Assembly (NCBI RefSeq): GCF_006442795.2
Contig: NZ_CP083956.1
Location: 4,131,501 to 4,195,500, forward strand
DNA: 64,000 bases
Direction of reading: 5' to 3'
Source: Mesorhizobium sp. B1-1-8
Lineage (GTDB): Bacteria > Pseudomonadota > Alphaproteobacteria > Rhizobiales > Rhizobiaceae
Shown: piece by piece, positions 37,379-47,228 of the stretch
Numbering within the stretch: position 1 is the first letter of the stretch
How the letters are laid out: every line of letters starts with the position of its first letter
Notes under the pieces: model-generated
Told to the model about the DNA's origin: nothing
Database searches by the model: none
Seen by the model: the letters and a program-made list of their open reading frames with translations, nothing else
Translations under genes and position numbers: made by a program

Positions 37379-38736
37379 TTCCCCGCCTGTTGCTGCGGCA
37401 AGAGATAGCCGGTGGTGGCATGGTCGAGCACCAGGTAGCGGGTAGCGACCGCCTTCACCTCATCGGCGGTGACCTTGCGGATGCGGTCCGGCCATTCCTG
37501 GACGTCCTTGACATTGCCGCCGGTGGCAAGCGTGGAGCCATACATATTGGCCATGTCGTCCTGCTTGTCGCGGGCAAAGATTATGGAGCGCACATAGCGG
37601 GTCTTGGCCCGCTCCAACTCATCGTCGCTTACGCCGTCCTTGACGATGCGGGCGATCTCGGCGTCGACCGCCGCCTCGACATCCGTGAGCTTGGCGTCGC
37701 CGCGCGGGGAGCCATAGACGGTGAAGTTGGTGTCATCGAGCATGGTGCCCTGGAAATAGGCGGCCGCGTCGGAGGCGATCCCCTGCTTGACGACCAGCTC
37801 CTGGTACAGCCGGCTGCGGTTGCCGCCGCCAAGGATCTCGGCAAGCAAGTCCAGCGCCTCGGCCTCGCCGGGCTTGGCCGTGTGATAGGACGGCACCACC
37901 CATTGCGTGGAAAAATTCGGCACCGAGACGCGCGCGTCGGTGAGCGTCACGGTGCGCCTGGTGTTCTGCTCAGGCTCGACCGGGCGGATGCGCGGCGGTA
38001 GGTCCGGCCCGCGCGCGACCTTGCCGTAGGTTCTCTCGGCCATCGCCTTCACAGCGTCGGGATCGATGTCGCCCGCCACCACCAGCACCGCATTGTTCGG
38101 CCGGTAATAATTGTCGTAGTAGGCCTTGGCGTCGGCGCGGTTGAGCTGCTCCATCTCCTGCATCCAGCCGATCACCGGAATGCGGTATGGCTGGTTCTGC
38201 CAGAGTGTCGCATCGACTTCCTCTTCGAGCACCGCCTGCGGATTGCTGTCGATGCGCGAGCGGCGCTCCTCCAGGATCACGTCGCGCTCGGTCTTGATGA
38301 CGTTGTCGGTGAGGATGAGATTGCGCATGCGGTCGGCCTCGAAACCCATCATCTGCTCGAGCGCCGCAGGCGGCACCGTCTCGTGGAAGGCGGTATAATC
38401 GTAGGAGGTGAAGGCGTTGTTGGAGCCGCCGATGTCGGACACGGCGCGGTCGAACTCGCCGGCGGCGTGATTGGCCGTGGCCTTGAACATCAGATGCTCG
38501 AAGAAATGCGCGATGCCGGACTTGCCGGGAGGCTCGTCGGCGCTGCCGACCTTGTACCACACCATGTGCGTGACGATCGGGGCGCGGTGGTCCGGAATGA
38601 CGACAATCTCCATGCCGTTGTCGAGCAGGAAGTCCTTCACATTCTCGCCCCCGGCGGCGCGCGCCGGGCCAATCGCGGCAAGCGCCAGCGCACTGGCGAG
38701 GAGCGCCGCGCGCAGCCGTCTGGTGCTCGATGTCAT
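37375..38736 (-). CDS. M16-family zinc metallopeptidase, catalytic subunit
   Basis: 453 aa periplasmic peptidase. Signal peptide [20 protein letters not shown]; zinc motif H77-F-F-E80-H81 in [14 protein letters not shown], with the third ligand expected in [11 protein letters not shown] about 75 residues on. The start is ATG 38736, six bases after GGAG; 12 more codons are open upstream but lack a ribosome site. It forms an operon with the inactive M16 partner and the patatin protein. The pair probably works as a heterodimer on periplasmic peptides, like PqqL/YmxG-type enzymes. Confidence 0.93.
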   Translation of the reverse strand: MTSSTRRLRAALLASALALAAIGPARAAGGENVKDFLLDNGMEIVVIPDHRAPIVTHMVWYKVGSADEPPGKSGIAHFFEHLMFKATANHAAGEFDRAVSDIGGSNNAFTSYDYTAFHETVPPAALEQMMGFEADRMRNLILTDNVIKTERDVILEERRSRIDSNPQAVLEEEVDATLWQNQPYRIPVIGWMQEMEQLNRADAKAYYDNYYRPNNAVLVVAGDIDPDAVKAMAERTYGKVARGPDLPPRIRPVEPEQNTRRTVTLTDARVSVPNFSTQWVVPSYHTAKPGEAEALDLLAEILGGGNRSRLYQELVVKQGIASDAAAYFQGTMLDDTNFTVYGSPRGDAKLTDVEAAVDAEIARIVKDGVSDDELERAKTRYVRSIIFARDKQDDMANMYGSTLATGGNVKDVQEWPDRIRKVTADEVKAVATRYLVLDHATTGYLLPQQQAGN

Positions 38737-38855
38737 GAAGTGCTCCGGTTCCGATTGCGTGACGATAGGCAAGGTTGGTCAGCGAAGGAAAGTGAATTTG
38801 TGCGTCATTTTCGAGGCGTTGCTCCTACAAGGGAAGAAGGAAGAGCTCGCACCGT

Positions 38856-39410
38856 TCACCCAACCTCGACGAACCGAATGACCGTCTCGCCATAGTTGCG
38901 TTCGTCGAGGATGGAAAAGCCTGGGCCTGGCTCGAACGGCGCGGGGGCCGCCTCCTCGACAACGCAGAGTGCGCCGGGCAACAGCCAGCCGCCGGCCTTG
39001 GCCGAGCGCAGGGCGCGCTCGCCGAGCCCCTTGCCATAGGGCGGATCGGCAAACACCAGGCCGAAAGGTGAAAGCGTTCCGGCTTCGCCCAATCCGGTCG
39101 CGTCACGGCGAAAGATTTTGGTGCGGCCGGTCAGCCCGAAGGCCTCGACATTATCGCGGATCAGGCCGCGCCCTTCGGCCGATTCCTCGATGAAGACGCA
39201 GTAAGATGCGCCGCGCGACAGCGCCTCCAGCCCGAGCGCGCCGGTGCCGGCGAAGAGATCGAGCACGCGGCCGCCTTCGAGCTTTGCGGCAAAGCGATGC
39301 GCCAGCACATTGAATACCGCCTCGCGGGTGCGGTCGGTGGTCGGGCGGATGGCATTGCTGCGCGGCGTCGCCAGCGGACGCCCGCGAAACTCACCGCCGA
39401 CGATCCGCAT
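38856..39410 (-). CDS. rsmD: 16S rRNA (guanine966-N2)-methyltransferase RsmD
   Basis: 184 aa SAM-dependent methylase acting on G966 of 16S rRNA in the 30S subunit. It starts MRIVGGEFRGRPLATPRSNA, with the family's RPTTDRTREAVFNVL, motif I LDLFAGTGALGLEALSRGA and the catalytic DPPY in LVFADPPYGKG. ATG 39410 gives the family's normal length; the frame is open further upstream, but that part overlaps rluB. It overlaps the 3' end of rluB by 20 bp, indicating coupled translation. Confidence 0.95.
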   Translation of the reverse strand: MRIVGGEFRGRPLATPRSNAIRPTTDRTREAVFNVLAHRFAAKLEGGRVLDLFAGTGALGLEALSRGASYCVFIEESAEGRGLIRDNVEAFGLTGRTKIFRRDATGLGEAGTLSPFGLVFADPPYGKGLGERALRSAKAGGWLLPGALCVVEEAAPAPFEPGPGFSILDERNYGETVIRFVEVG

Positions 39411-41388
39411 TGCCACCACCCTTGGGACCGCGCGGCCTGTCGCCGCTGTCGGGGCGATCGCCCCTTGGCTTGCCGAACGGTTTCGCGCCGGCTTTGCCCT
39501 GCGGCTTGCCGCCCGGCTTGAACGACGCCTTGCGCGCCTTCGCCTCGGCCGCTTTGGCGGCGTCGGCCTCCGCCCTGCCCTTGCCGATCGGCCGCGCGCC
39601 GGGCGCCATCCAGACATTGGCCTTGCGCTGGCCGGGCGGCTCGATCGGCCGCTGCTCGCGCTCGCCCTTCTTGCCGCCTGGCTTGCCGCCAAAGCCGCCG
39701 CGCTCCGGCTTGGCGAAGCCGCCGCGTTCGGGCTTCGGACCGTGCTCGCCAAACGTCCTTTCCGGTTTCGTGGACAGCTTGCCCAGCGCCTCGTCGCGGC
39801 TGCCTTCGCGGCGCTTGCGGTTCTTGATCAGCCCGCCCTCGCCGATCGGCCGGTGGTCGCCCTCGCGCATGATCTTCGGCCGCTCGGCCTCGTCGCGGCG
39901 CGGCTCGGTGCGCCGCACCGGCTTGTTGGAGAAAGGCTTGGTGATCTCGGCATCGAAATTGGCGCCGGCTTCCTCGATCAGCCGCTCGCCGAGCTGGTCG
40001 CGCAGCACGCGGCCCTTGATCTCCAGCACGTGTCCCTCCGGCAGGTCCTCGAGCTGGAACGGGCCGTAGGAGATGCGGATCAGCCGCGTCACGTCGAGGC
40101 CGAGCGCGCCGAGGATGTTCTTCACCTCGCGGTTCTTGCCCTCGCGCAGGCCGATGGTCAGCCAGGCATTGGTGCCTTGCTCGCGGTCGAGGCTCGCCTC
40201 GATCGCACCATAGAAGACGCCATCGACGGCAATGCCTTCGCGCAGGCCGGCGAGCGCGCTTTCCTCGACCTTGCCGTGGACGCGCACGCGGTAGCGCCTG
40301 AGCCAGCCCGTGGCCGGCAGTTCGAGCACCCGCGACAGCCCGCCGTCATTGGTGAGCAGCAGCAGGCCTTCGGTGTTGATGTCGAGGCGGCCGATGGTCA
40401 TCAGCCTCGGCAGATCGGCCGGCAGCACGTCGAATACGGTCTTGCGGCCTTCGGGATCGCGGTTGGTGGTGACGACGCCGGCTGGCTTGTGGAACAGGAA
40501 CAGCCGCGTGCGCTCGATCGGCGGGATCTCGGTGCCGTCGAGATGGATGACGTCGTCGGCCATGACGTTGAAGGCCGGCGAGGACAGCACCTTGCCGTTG
40601 ACCTTGACGCGGCCGGCGGCGATCAGCTCCTCGGCATCGCGGCGCGAGGCGATGCCGGCGCGCGCCAGGCGCTTGGCAATGCGCTCGCCGGCTTCCGGCG
40701 CTGCCTCGGCGGGACGCGGCCGCGGCTTGAAGCCGCCCTCCGGCTTCCGCGCGGCGCCGCGCGGCGAACGGTCACTGAAGTCGCTGCTTGGACGATCGCT
40801 GAAATCGCGCCTTGGACGCTCGGCGAAATCGCGCTTGGGGCGGTCGAAGCGCCTTTCGCCGCGCTCGCCCTCGGCGGCCATCGGGCGATCGCCACGCGGT
40901 GCGTAAGGTTTGCGCGGCGCCCCTTCGCGCTTCTCGAACGGCTTGCCTTCGCGTGGCGGTCCCTTGCGGAACGGCTTCTCGCCGCGTTCCGAGCCCACCT
41001 CACGCGGCTTGTAGCTGCGCTTGAAGTCACGCTGCGGCCGCTCGCCATCCGCCGCCATCGGGCGATCGCCGCGCGGTGCGTAAGGCTTGCGCGGCGCCCC
41101 TTCGCGCTTCTCGAACGGCTTGCCATCGCGTGGCGGTCCCTTGCGGAACGGCTTCTCGCCGCGCGGCGTGCCCTCACCCGCTTGACGCGGCTTGTAGCTG
41201 CGCTTGAAATCGCCCGCCGGCCGTTCGCCATCAGCCGCCACCGGCCGGTCGCGCTTTGCAAACGGTTTCTTGGCGCCGAAGGACGGCTTGCCGTCCTTGC
41301 CGGCGGCACGGCCACGCGGGCTCACTGGCTTCGGTCCGCTTTTGTCCGGACCTTTGCGGCGCGGAAATTTCTTGTCGTTGTCGTCCAT
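39391..41388 (-). CDS. rluB: 23S rRNA pseudouridine synthase RluB/RsuA family, with long basic tails
   Basis: 665 aa, about twice the catalytic core. The core has an S4 RNA-binding domain (RIAKRLARAGIASRRDAEEL), then the synthase domain with HKPAGVVTTNRDPEGRKTVF and the catalytic Asp in GRLDINTEGLLLLTNDGGL, plus GLREGKNREVKNIL. It is flanked by Lys/Arg/Pro/Gly-rich disordered regions: the N-terminal one contains two copies of a roughly 60-residue unit (FKRSYKPR...GEKPFRKGPPR...GAPRKPYAPRGDRPMAA), and the C-terminal one ends GGGNADRRR. Such tails are common in alphaproteobacterial RluB and probably bind RNA. The start taken is ATG 41388; a frame to 41409 is open. Confidence 0.9.
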   Translation of the reverse strand: MDDNDKKFPRRKGPDKSGPKPVSPRGRAAGKDGKPSFGAKKPFAKRDRPVAADGERPAGDFKRSYKPRQAGEGTPRGEKPFRKGPPRDGKPFEKREGAPRKPYAPRGDRPMAADGERPQRDFKRSYKPREVGSERGEKPFRKGPPREGKPFEKREGAPRKPYAPRGDRPMAAEGERGERRFDRPKRDFAERPRRDFSDRPSSDFSDRSPRGAARKPEGGFKPRPRPAEAAPEAGERIAKRLARAGIASRRDAEELIAAGRVKVNGKVLSSPAFNVMADDVIHLDGTEIPPIERTRLFLFHKPAGVVTTNRDPEGRKTVFDVLPADLPRLMTIGRLDINTEGLLLLTNDGGLSRVLELPATGWLRRYRVRVHGKVEESALAGLREGIAVDGVFYGAIEASLDREQGTNAWLTIGLREGKNREVKNILGALGLDVTRLIRISYGPFQLEDLPEGHVLEIKGRVLRDQLGERLIEEAGANFDAEITKPFSNKPVRRTEPRRDEAERPKIMREGDHRPIGEGGLIKNRKRREGSRDEALGKLSTKPERTFGEHGPKPERGGFAKPERGGFGGKPGGKKGEREQRPIEPPGQRKANVWMAPGARPIGKGRAEADAAKAAEAKARKASFKPGGKPQGKAGAKPFGKPRGDRPDSGDRPRGPKGGGNADRRR

Positions 41389-41466
41389 GTGGCCTTTGCT
41401 CGTTTGCACTACAGCGCCGCGCGCCCATTCGGACGCGCAAAGGACGCTGTAGGACTTTGATTTGGC

Positions 41467-41516
41467 GCATGATTGCTTTCCGAATACCGATTCCGGTTTT
41501 CGGGGTCATGCGCTAG
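41467..41516. repeat. REP-like hairpin gcgcatga...tcatgcgc
   Basis: Imperfect palindrome gcgcatgattgctttcc ... ttcggggtcatgcgc upstream of rluB. It abuts the next repeat, sharing its CTAG. Its form matches a common rhizobial REP-type element. Confidence 0.65.
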
Positions 41517-41618
41517 ATCGGTTCACAGTTTCACGGAAACGGCGAGCCGATCTATCTCTTTGTTTTTACGCAATTCCGGACGGAAAACAGTGTCACACTT
41601 TTCCTGGAATTGCTCTAG
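41513..41618 (+). repeat. Interspersed palindromic repeat, copy 2
   Basis: Bounded by ctagatc and gctctag. It contains tttcacggaaacgg, tctctttgtttttacg, caattccggacggaaaac and tcctggaattgctctag in the same order as 60149-60254. It lies between the divergent rluB and tadA genes. Confidence 0.9.
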
Positions 41619-41667
41619 ATAACAGGATCACTCTCGGCTTGCGAGGAATAATCGGAATGGAAACCGC

Positions 41668-42129
41668 GTGACGAGGCCGGATTTCATGGCCCTGGCACTC
41701 CAGGAGGCCGAGGCGTCCGCGCGCCGCGGCGAAGTGCCGGTCGGCGCGGTGGTCGCCGGCGGCGGCATGGTGGTGGCGAAAGCCGGCAACCGCACGCGCG
41801 AACTTGCCGACCCGACCGCGCATGCCGAGATGCTGGCGATCCGCGAAGCCTGCCGGAAACTAGCCAGCGAGCGGCTTACCGGCCATGACCTTTATGTGAC
41901 GCTGGAGCCTTGCGTCATGTGCGCCGGCGCCATCTCCTTCGCGAGACTGCGGCGGCTCTATTTCGGCGCCGCCGACGAGAAGGGCGGCGCGGTGGTCAAC
42001 GGCGTGCGCTTCTTTGCCTCACCCACCTGCCACCACACGCCCGACATCTATCCGGGCATGGGCGAAAGCGAAGCCGCGCTTATCCTCAAGGATTTCTTTC
42101 GCGAGAGACGGAATGGCGGTGAATGGTGA
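41668..42129 (+). CDS. tadA: tRNA(adenosine34) deaminase TadA
   Basis: 153 aa zinc deaminase that makes inosine at the wobble position of tRNA-Arg(ACG). The catalytic site is complete: H52-A-E54 in DPTAHAEMLAIREA, and C82/C85 in LEPCVMCAGA. GTG 41668 is taken as start; ATG 41686 (MALALQEAEA) is a good alternative and gives the commonest family length. It is divergent from rluB and convergent with the lipoprotein gene. Confidence 0.95.
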   Translation: MTRPDFMALALQEAEASARRGEVPVGAVVAGGGMVVAKAGNRTRELADPTAHAEMLAIREACRKLASERLTGHDLYVTLEPCVMCAGAISFARLRRLYFGAADEKGGAVVNGVRFFASPTCHHTPDIYPGMGESEAALILKDFFRERRNGGEW

Positions 42130-42165
42130 AGTGAGTAGTGGTTAGTGAGTAGTGAGGCAGCAGGT

Positions 42166-42210
42166 CACTATTCACTATTCACTATTCACTATTCACTATT
42201 CACTATTCAC
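42166..42210. repeat. Heptanucleotide microsatellite (CACTATT)6
   Basis: Six perfect units plus cac between convergent tadA and the lipoprotein gene. On its left, gtgagtagtggttagtgagtagtg (42131-42154) is a diverged inverted copy, so the transcript can fold back on itself. The TGA stop of the lipoprotein gene lies inside the array (42207-42209). It may act as a bidirectional terminator. Confidence 0.9.
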
Positions 42211-42881
42211 AGGCCGAGCCAGTCGAACCAGCCGCCCTTCTTGCCTTCCGCCTGCGCCTTGAGGCGGCGCTCCTTCTTGTACTCGTCCTCGCCAAGCTCG
42301 TTTTGCGGCGCGGTGTCGGCGGCGGCGCGATAGGCAAGCGGCGGCTCGCTGAGATATTTGCGGGTGTTTGGATCGCCCTGCTTCTGCTCGGCCAGGCGAC
42401 GCTGGATCTCGGCGGCGCGGCCCTTGTCGGAATCTTCCGGCGACCAGCGTGGCGGGTGGCTCGAGGCCGAATCGGCCATCGCCTTCTTCACCGCCACCGG
42501 ATCGGTCTGAACGTCCTCGACCGTCTCAGGCTGGTAGCTCGGATCGTTCTGGTGTGCCGTGGCGTCGGCACGGATGCGGGCGCGGCGCGCCTCCGGCGAT
42601 TCGGGCCAGTCGGCGCTCGCCGTCTGGATGCTCTCCTGCGGCGCCGGCAGCGCTTCCTTTTGCCCCGGAGCGGGCTTCACCAGATCGGGGCGCGGCTTGT
42701 AGTCGATCGGATCGCGATGCTTCGGAGTAATCGCGGCGGCGCCGGAAATATCATCCGCCAGCTGTGCGACAGCGGTCTTGTCGGTTCCGTAGGTCGGGGA
42801 ACTCATGCAGCCGGATAAAGCGATGGCCGATGCCACAAGCGGCGCCAGCAGCGCGGCGCGCGCATACGTTTTCTCGCTCAT
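42207..42881 (-). CDS. Hypothetical lipoprotein
   Basis: 224 aa from ATG 42881 (a frame is open to 42947). The signal peptide AALLAPLVASAIALSGC has a lipobox with Cys about 25, so it is lipid-anchored, probably in the outer membrane. The rest is charged, Pro-rich and probably disordered (YKPRPDLVKPAPGQKEALPA; EIQRRLAEQKQGDPNTRKYL), ending GGWFDWLGL. I recognise no domain; similar low-complexity lipoproteins commonly follow ileS in rhizobia. Confidence 0.8.
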   Translation of the reverse strand: MSEKTYARAALLAPLVASAIALSGCMSSPTYGTDKTAVAQLADDISGAAAITPKHRDPIDYKPRPDLVKPAPGQKEALPAPQESIQTASADWPESPEARRARIRADATAHQNDPSYQPETVEDVQTDPVAVKKAMADSASSHPPRWSPEDSDKGRAAEIQRRLAEQKQGDPNTRKYLSEPPLAYRAAADTAPQNELGEDEYKKERRLKAQAEGKKGGWFDWLGL

Positions 42882-43085
42882 GCCAAAAAGTCCCACTCTA
42901 GCAACCTCTAATCGCCACCGGCCCAACGGCGCGGTCCCCGTCGTCAACGCACTTGCGATGAAAATCCGGCGAGAATTTGTCTGCCGGAGTTTCGCGTATT
43001 TACCTCAACCACTTGTTAAGGGCAACGCACGGGCGGATATGCGCCGCCCGGCGTGGTATTTATGCACCGGCTTATAAACAAGCCT

Positions 43086-46064
43086 CTACAAACGCCCGAG
43101 CGCCCTGAGCTCGTGCAGCACGGCGGCGTCGCGGGCCGAGACGTCCGGGAATTCCGGGTCCTGCCCGACATCGGCGGTGTAGCGCCAGGAGCGCGCGCAT
43201 TTGACCAGCCCGCGATCCTCGGCCTTCTCGACCACGACCGCCACGCCCTTGACGTCGTCGAGGCTGAAAGCGCCTTCGGGGACCTTGCCATGCTTGATGA
43301 CGAGGTCGCTGGTGATCGCCATTTCGGCCATGTCGACATCGGCGATCGCCGCTTCCAGCGCGGCATCGTCGATCGTGACCACCGGCACGGCCTCGAGCGA
43401 GGAGCCGATCAGCTTCTCGGCGCGCGCGATCTCGAGCGCGCCGGTGACGACGCGGCGCACCTGGCGGACCTTGCGCCATTTCTCGGCCAGCGCTTCGTTA
43501 CGCCAGTTCTGCGGGATCGTCGGGAACTGGTCGAGATGCACCGAGCCGGCATCCGGATGGCGGTCGAGCCAGGCCTCCTCCATGGTGAAGGGCAGCATCG
43601 GCGCCAGCCATTTCACCAGGCACTCGAAGAGATGACGCACCACCTGCACCGCAGCCTTGCGGCGCAGGCTGGAAGGCCCGTCGCAGTAGAGCGCATCCTT
43701 GCGGATGTCGAAGTAGAAGGCCGACAGCTCGACCACCATGAAGTCGAGCAGTGCACGGGTGATGCGCTTGAATTCGAAGGCGTCATAGCCCTGGCGCACC
43801 ACCTCGTCGAGTTCGGACAGCCGGTGCAGCATCAGCCGCTCCAGCTCCGGCATCACCTCCAGCGGCACGGTCTCGCCATGGTCATGGGCAAGCGTGCCCA
43901 GCATCCAGCGGATGGTGTTTCTGAGCTTGCGGTAGGCGTCGATATTGGTCTGCAGCACGTTCTTGCCGAGCCGCTGGTCTTCCCAATAGTCGGTCGTCAC
44001 CACCCAGAGCCGCAGGATGTCGGCGCCGGACTGTTTGATGACGTCCTGCGGCACGACGGTGTTGCCGAGCGACTTCGACATCTTGCGGCCTTCCTCGTCC
44101 ATGGTGAAGCCATGGGTGATGACCGTGTCGTAGGGCGCCCTGCCCCTGGTGCCGCAGCTTTCGAGCAGCGAGGAGTGGAACCAGCCGCGGTGCTGGTCGG
44201 AGCCTTCGAGATAGACGTCGGCCGGCCACTTCAGGTCGGGACGGTCCTCCAGCGTGAAGACATGCGTCGAGCCGGAATCGAACCAGACGTCGAGGATGTC
44301 CTTCACCTGGTGCCATTTCGTGGCATCGTGGTTGCCCAGGAAACGCTCCTTGGCGCCGGGGGCGAACCAGGCGTCGGCGCCTTCCTGCTCGAAGGCATCC
44401 ATGATGCGCCGGTTGACCGCCTCGTCCTTCAGCACGTTGCCGTCCTCGTCGGCGAAGATGGCGATCGGCACGCCCCAGGCGCGCTGGCGCGACAGCACCC
44501 AGTCGGGACGTTCCTCGATCATGGCGCGGATGCGGTTCTGGCCGGCCGCCGGCACGAAGCGGGTGTCGTCGATCGCCTTCAGCGCACGGCTGCGCAGCGT
44601 CGTGCCGTCGCCGAGGTCCTTGTCCATGTAGACGAACCATTGCGGCGTGTTGCGGAAGATGATCGGCTTCTTCGAACGCCAGGAGTGCGGATAGGAGTGC
44701 TTCAGCCGGCCGCGCGCGAACAGCGCGTTACGCTTGATAAGCTCGTCGATGACCGCCTGGTTGGCATTGCCCTTCTTGCCGTTGTCGTCGATGACGCGCG
44801 CTGCCCCGCCCTCGCGGTCCGGACCGAAGCCAGGCGCGTCCCTTGTGAAGAAGCCGGCATCGTCGACGGTGAACGGGATCGCGGTGTCGACGCCGCGCGC
44901 CCTCAGTTCCGCCCCGGCGTCCATCCAGGCGTCGAAATCCTCGCGGCCGTGGCCGGGCGCGGTGTGGACGAAACCTGTGCCGGCGTCGTCGGTCACATGC
45001 TCGCCGGCGACCAACGGCACCGGGAATTCGTAGCCGCCGCCAAGCCCCTTGAAGGGGTGCGAAAGCGTAAGCTTCCCAAGCTGTTCGGCCGAGACGCTGT
45101 GGAGCCGGTTCAAGGTAACTTTCGCTTTCGCCGCGCATTCTGGCGCCAGCGCGTCGGCGAAGATCAGCTTTTCGCCGGGCTGTGGCCCGAAAGCGTTCTC
45201 GGCCGCGGTGATCTCATAGAGGCCATAAGCGATGCGCGGCGAATAGCTGACGGCGCGGTTGCCGGGGATGGTCCAGGGGGTCGTCGTCCAGATGACGACA
45301 TGCGCCTCGACGAGATCGAGCGCGGCCTCGTCGAGCGCCGGGGCGGCGCCGGCGACCGGCTGGGCGAGGCTGGCGACCGGGAACTTCACCCAGATCGTGT
45401 CGCTCTCATAGTCATGGTATTCGACCTCGGCCTCGGCCAGCGCGGTGCGCTCGACCACGCTCCACATCACCGGCTTCGAGCCGCGATAGAGCTGGCCCGA
45501 CATGGCGAACTTCAGCAACTCCCCGGCGATGCGCGCCTCGGCGTGATAGGCCATGGTCGTGTAAGGGTTGTCGAAGTCGCCGATGACGCCGAGGCGCTGG
45601 AACTCTGAGCCCTGCACCTTGATCCAATGCGCGGCGAAGTCGCGGCATTCCTTGCGGAACTCGTTGACCGGCACCTCGTCCTTGTTCTTGCCCTTGGCGC
45701 GATACTGCTCCTCGATCTTCCACTCGATCGGCAGGCCATGGCAGTCCCAGCCCGGCACATAATTGGCGTCGTAGCCGCGCATCTGAAAGGAGCGGTTGAT
45801 GACGTCCTTGAGGATCTTATTCAGCGCATGGCCGATATGGATGTTGCCGTTGGCGTAGGGCGGGCCATCATGCAGCACGAATTTCTCGCGGCCGGCTGAC
45901 GCTTCGCGCAGCTTGCGGTAAAGGTCCATGTCCTGCCAGCGCTCGACCAGCACCGGTTCCTTCTCGGGCAGGCCCGCGCGCATCGGGAAATCCGTCTGCG
46001 GCAAATAGAGCGTTGTGGAGTAGTCGATCGTTTCAGCGGTATCGGTCGTGGTCTTGTCGTTCAT
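43086..46064 (-). CDS. ileS: Isoleucyl-tRNA synthetase
   Basis: 992 aa class I synthetase that charges tRNA-Ile. The HIGH motif is in [16 protein letters not shown], the KMSKS loop in [16 protein letters not shown], and the editing CP1 domain contains [20 protein letters not shown] and the [12 protein letters not shown] signature. The anticodon-binding domain follows (RAWGVPI, then [16 protein letters not shown]). There is no C-terminal zinc-finger Cys cluster of the E. coli type. ATG 46064 is preferred over TTG 46112. Confidence 0.97.
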   Translation of the reverse strand: MNDKTTTDTAETIDYSTTLYLPQTDFPMRAGLPEKEPVLVERWQDMDLYRKLREASAGREKFVLHDGPPYANGNIHIGHALNKILKDVINRSFQMRGYDANYVPGWDCHGLPIEWKIEEQYRAKGKNKDEVPVNEFRKECRDFAAHWIKVQGSEFQRLGVIGDFDNPYTTMAYHAEARIAGELLKFAMSGQLYRGSKPVMWSVVERTALAEAEVEYHDYESDTIWVKFPVASLAQPVAGAAPALDEAALDLVEAHVVIWTTTPWTIPGNRAVSYSPRIAYGLYEITAAENAFGPQPGEKLIFADALAPECAAKAKVTLNRLHSVSAEQLGKLTLSHPFKGLGGGYEFPVPLVAGEHVTDDAGTGFVHTAPGHGREDFDAWMDAGAELRARGVDTAIPFTVDDAGFFTRDAPGFGPDREGGAARVIDDNGKKGNANQAVIDELIKRNALFARGRLKHSYPHSWRSKKPIIFRNTPQWFVYMDKDLGDGTTLRSRALKAIDDTRFVPAAGQNRIRAMIEERPDWVLSRQRAWGVPIAIFADEDGNVLKDEAVNRRIMDAFEQEGADAWFAPGAKERFLGNHDATKWHQVKDILDVWFDSGSTHVFTLEDRPDLKWPADVYLEGSDQHRGWFHSSLLESCGTRGRAPYDTVITHGFTMDEEGRKMSKSLGNTVVPQDVIKQSGADILRLWVVTTDYWEDQRLGKNVLQTNIDAYRKLRNTIRWMLGTLAHDHGETVPLEVMPELERLMLHRLSELDEVVRQGYDAFEFKRITRALLDFMVVELSAFYFDIRKDALYCDGPSSLRRKAAVQVVRHLFECLVKWLAPMLPFTMEEAWLDRHPDAGSVHLDQFPTIPQNWRNEALAEKWRKVRQVRRVVTGALEIARAEKLIGSSLEAVPVVTIDDAALEAAIADVDMAEMAITSDLVIKHGKVPEGAFSLDDVKGVAVVVEKAEDRGLVKCARSWRYTADVGQDPEFPDVSARDAAVLHELRALGRL

Positions 46065-46431
46065 TGGTTTGCCATGTGCGTTACCCGGAGGCGAAGAGGC
46101 TCGGGCGTTCAACTATCATGTTCTGAAAAAAGCGCGAGGGTCGCGCGCAAGAGTCCCGGCGGCTCCAGCGGCGCTCAGGCCACCCGGAACACCGGGCCCG
46201 TAATTCGTATCGCGATCGCGAAAAGGCGCGAAAGGCTCGTCATGGCGTGGCTTTTAGACGAGGCGCGGCGGCTTGAAAAGCCTGAACTCCACGGCATTTC
46301 CCGCTAGCAGCCCTCCGCCGTCAGTTTTCTTGCGGCATGAGCCATTTGCGCCTATATTGAAGGGCAAATGGCAACGAGACCAAAACCATGTCCAGCTCGC
46401 ATATCATTGCTCAGACGAAGGCGCCGCGACG

Positions 46432-46788
46432 TTGTCCGCAGCGGTAACAGACCGGTTTCTCGTCCCCGTGGCGAGGGTCGAAGGCCTTCGTCAGCGAGGC
46501 TTCAGCAATGACGAAATCTACAGAATAGTCGGCCCGCGACGCACGTTGGCTCGCCGCAAAGAGCGAAACGAAGCACTGACGGTTGCCGAATCCGATCGCG
46601 TCGTGCGGCTCGAGCGGATTTCTGCGATGGCAGATCGGGTTTTCGGCAGCCATGAAAAAGCCCAGCGTTGGCTTCGCAAGCACAGCAAGGTGCTCGGCGA
46701 GACACCTATCAACCTGCTCCAGTCCGAAACGGGCGCCGTACTGGTGGAGGAAGAACTCCATCGCATCGACTATGGCATTTTTGCCTGA
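46432..46788 (+). CDS. Xre/MbcA/ParS-type antitoxin (DUF2384)
   Basis: About 118 aa antitoxin with the pattern RFLVPVARVEGLRQRGFSND, then EIYRIVGPRRTLARRKERNE (HTH) and the DUF2384 toxin-binding tail (ADRVFGSHEKAQRWLRKHSK, ending HRIDYGIFA). It precedes a RES toxin by two bases. The start is unsure: TTG 46432 follows GAAGG, the frame is open to TTG 46273, and an ATG at 46388 in another frame (MSSSHIIAQTKAP) looks like a natural N-terminus and would need a frameshift near 46425. Confidence 0.8.
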   Translation: MSAAVTDRFLVPVARVEGLRQRGFSNDEIYRIVGPRRTLARRKERNEALTVAESDRVVRLERISAMADRVFGSHEKAQRWLRKHSKVLGETPINLLQSETGAVLVEEELHRIDYGIFA

Positions 46789-46790
46789 GA

Positions 46791-47225
46791 ATGCGGCGCT
46801 GGCGTATCTCCAATTATGCCGACCTGTCGGGCATCGGCGGCACGTTAAGTACCGGCCGCTGGCATTCCTTGGGAACACCCATCGTCTACTGCGCCGATCA
46901 TCCAGCGACGGCGCTTCTTGAGATGCTGGTCCATGTCGACGCGGAAGATCTGCCTCAGACCTATCAGCTTCTGGAAATCGAAGTGCCGGACGGTGTCGCG
47001 GTTGCATCCCCGAACCTACCGCCCGATTGGAAGAACAACCCCGCCATGACGCAGCAGCTCGGAACGAACTTCGTCACCGCCGCCACGCATGCGGTCATGG
47101 AGGTTCCCAGCGTCATCGTCCCGTTCACCAAGAACTTTCTCCTCAGCCCCAGCCTCCTGGCTCGCGACGGCATCCGCATCGCCAGCGTCACGCAGCATCC
47201 GGTCGATACGCGATTGCTGGGATAG
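46791..47225 (+). CDS. RES-domain toxin
   Basis: 144 aa toxin of the RES family, known members of which degrade NAD+ and arrest growth. It opens MRRWRISNYADLSGIGG, with GRWHSLGTPIVYCADHPATA and LEMLVHVDAEDLP, which supply the conserved Arg, Tyr and Glu of the family, and ends ASVTQHPVDTRLLG. ATG 46791 lies two bases after the antitoxin stop. The pair sits between mipA and ileS, apart from the core order, consistent with acquisition as a unit. Confidence 0.9.
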   Translation: MRRWRISNYADLSGIGGTLSTGRWHSLGTPIVYCADHPATALLEMLVHVDAEDLPQTYQLLEIEVPDGVAVASPNLPPDWKNNPAMTQQLGTNFVTAATHAVMEVPSVIVPFTKNFLLSPSLLARDGIRIASVTQHPVDTRLLG

Positions 47226-47228
47226 GAG

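Noticed and set aside
43053..45608. An 851-codon plus-strand frame antisense to ileS
   Set aside because: A GC-driven antisense frame; ileS on the other strand has every catalytic motif.
46100..46272. Possible tRNA gene upstream of the toxin-antitoxin pair
   Set aside because: The GC-rich segment shows no cloverleaf arms or CCA end; no tRNA was found anywhere in the window.
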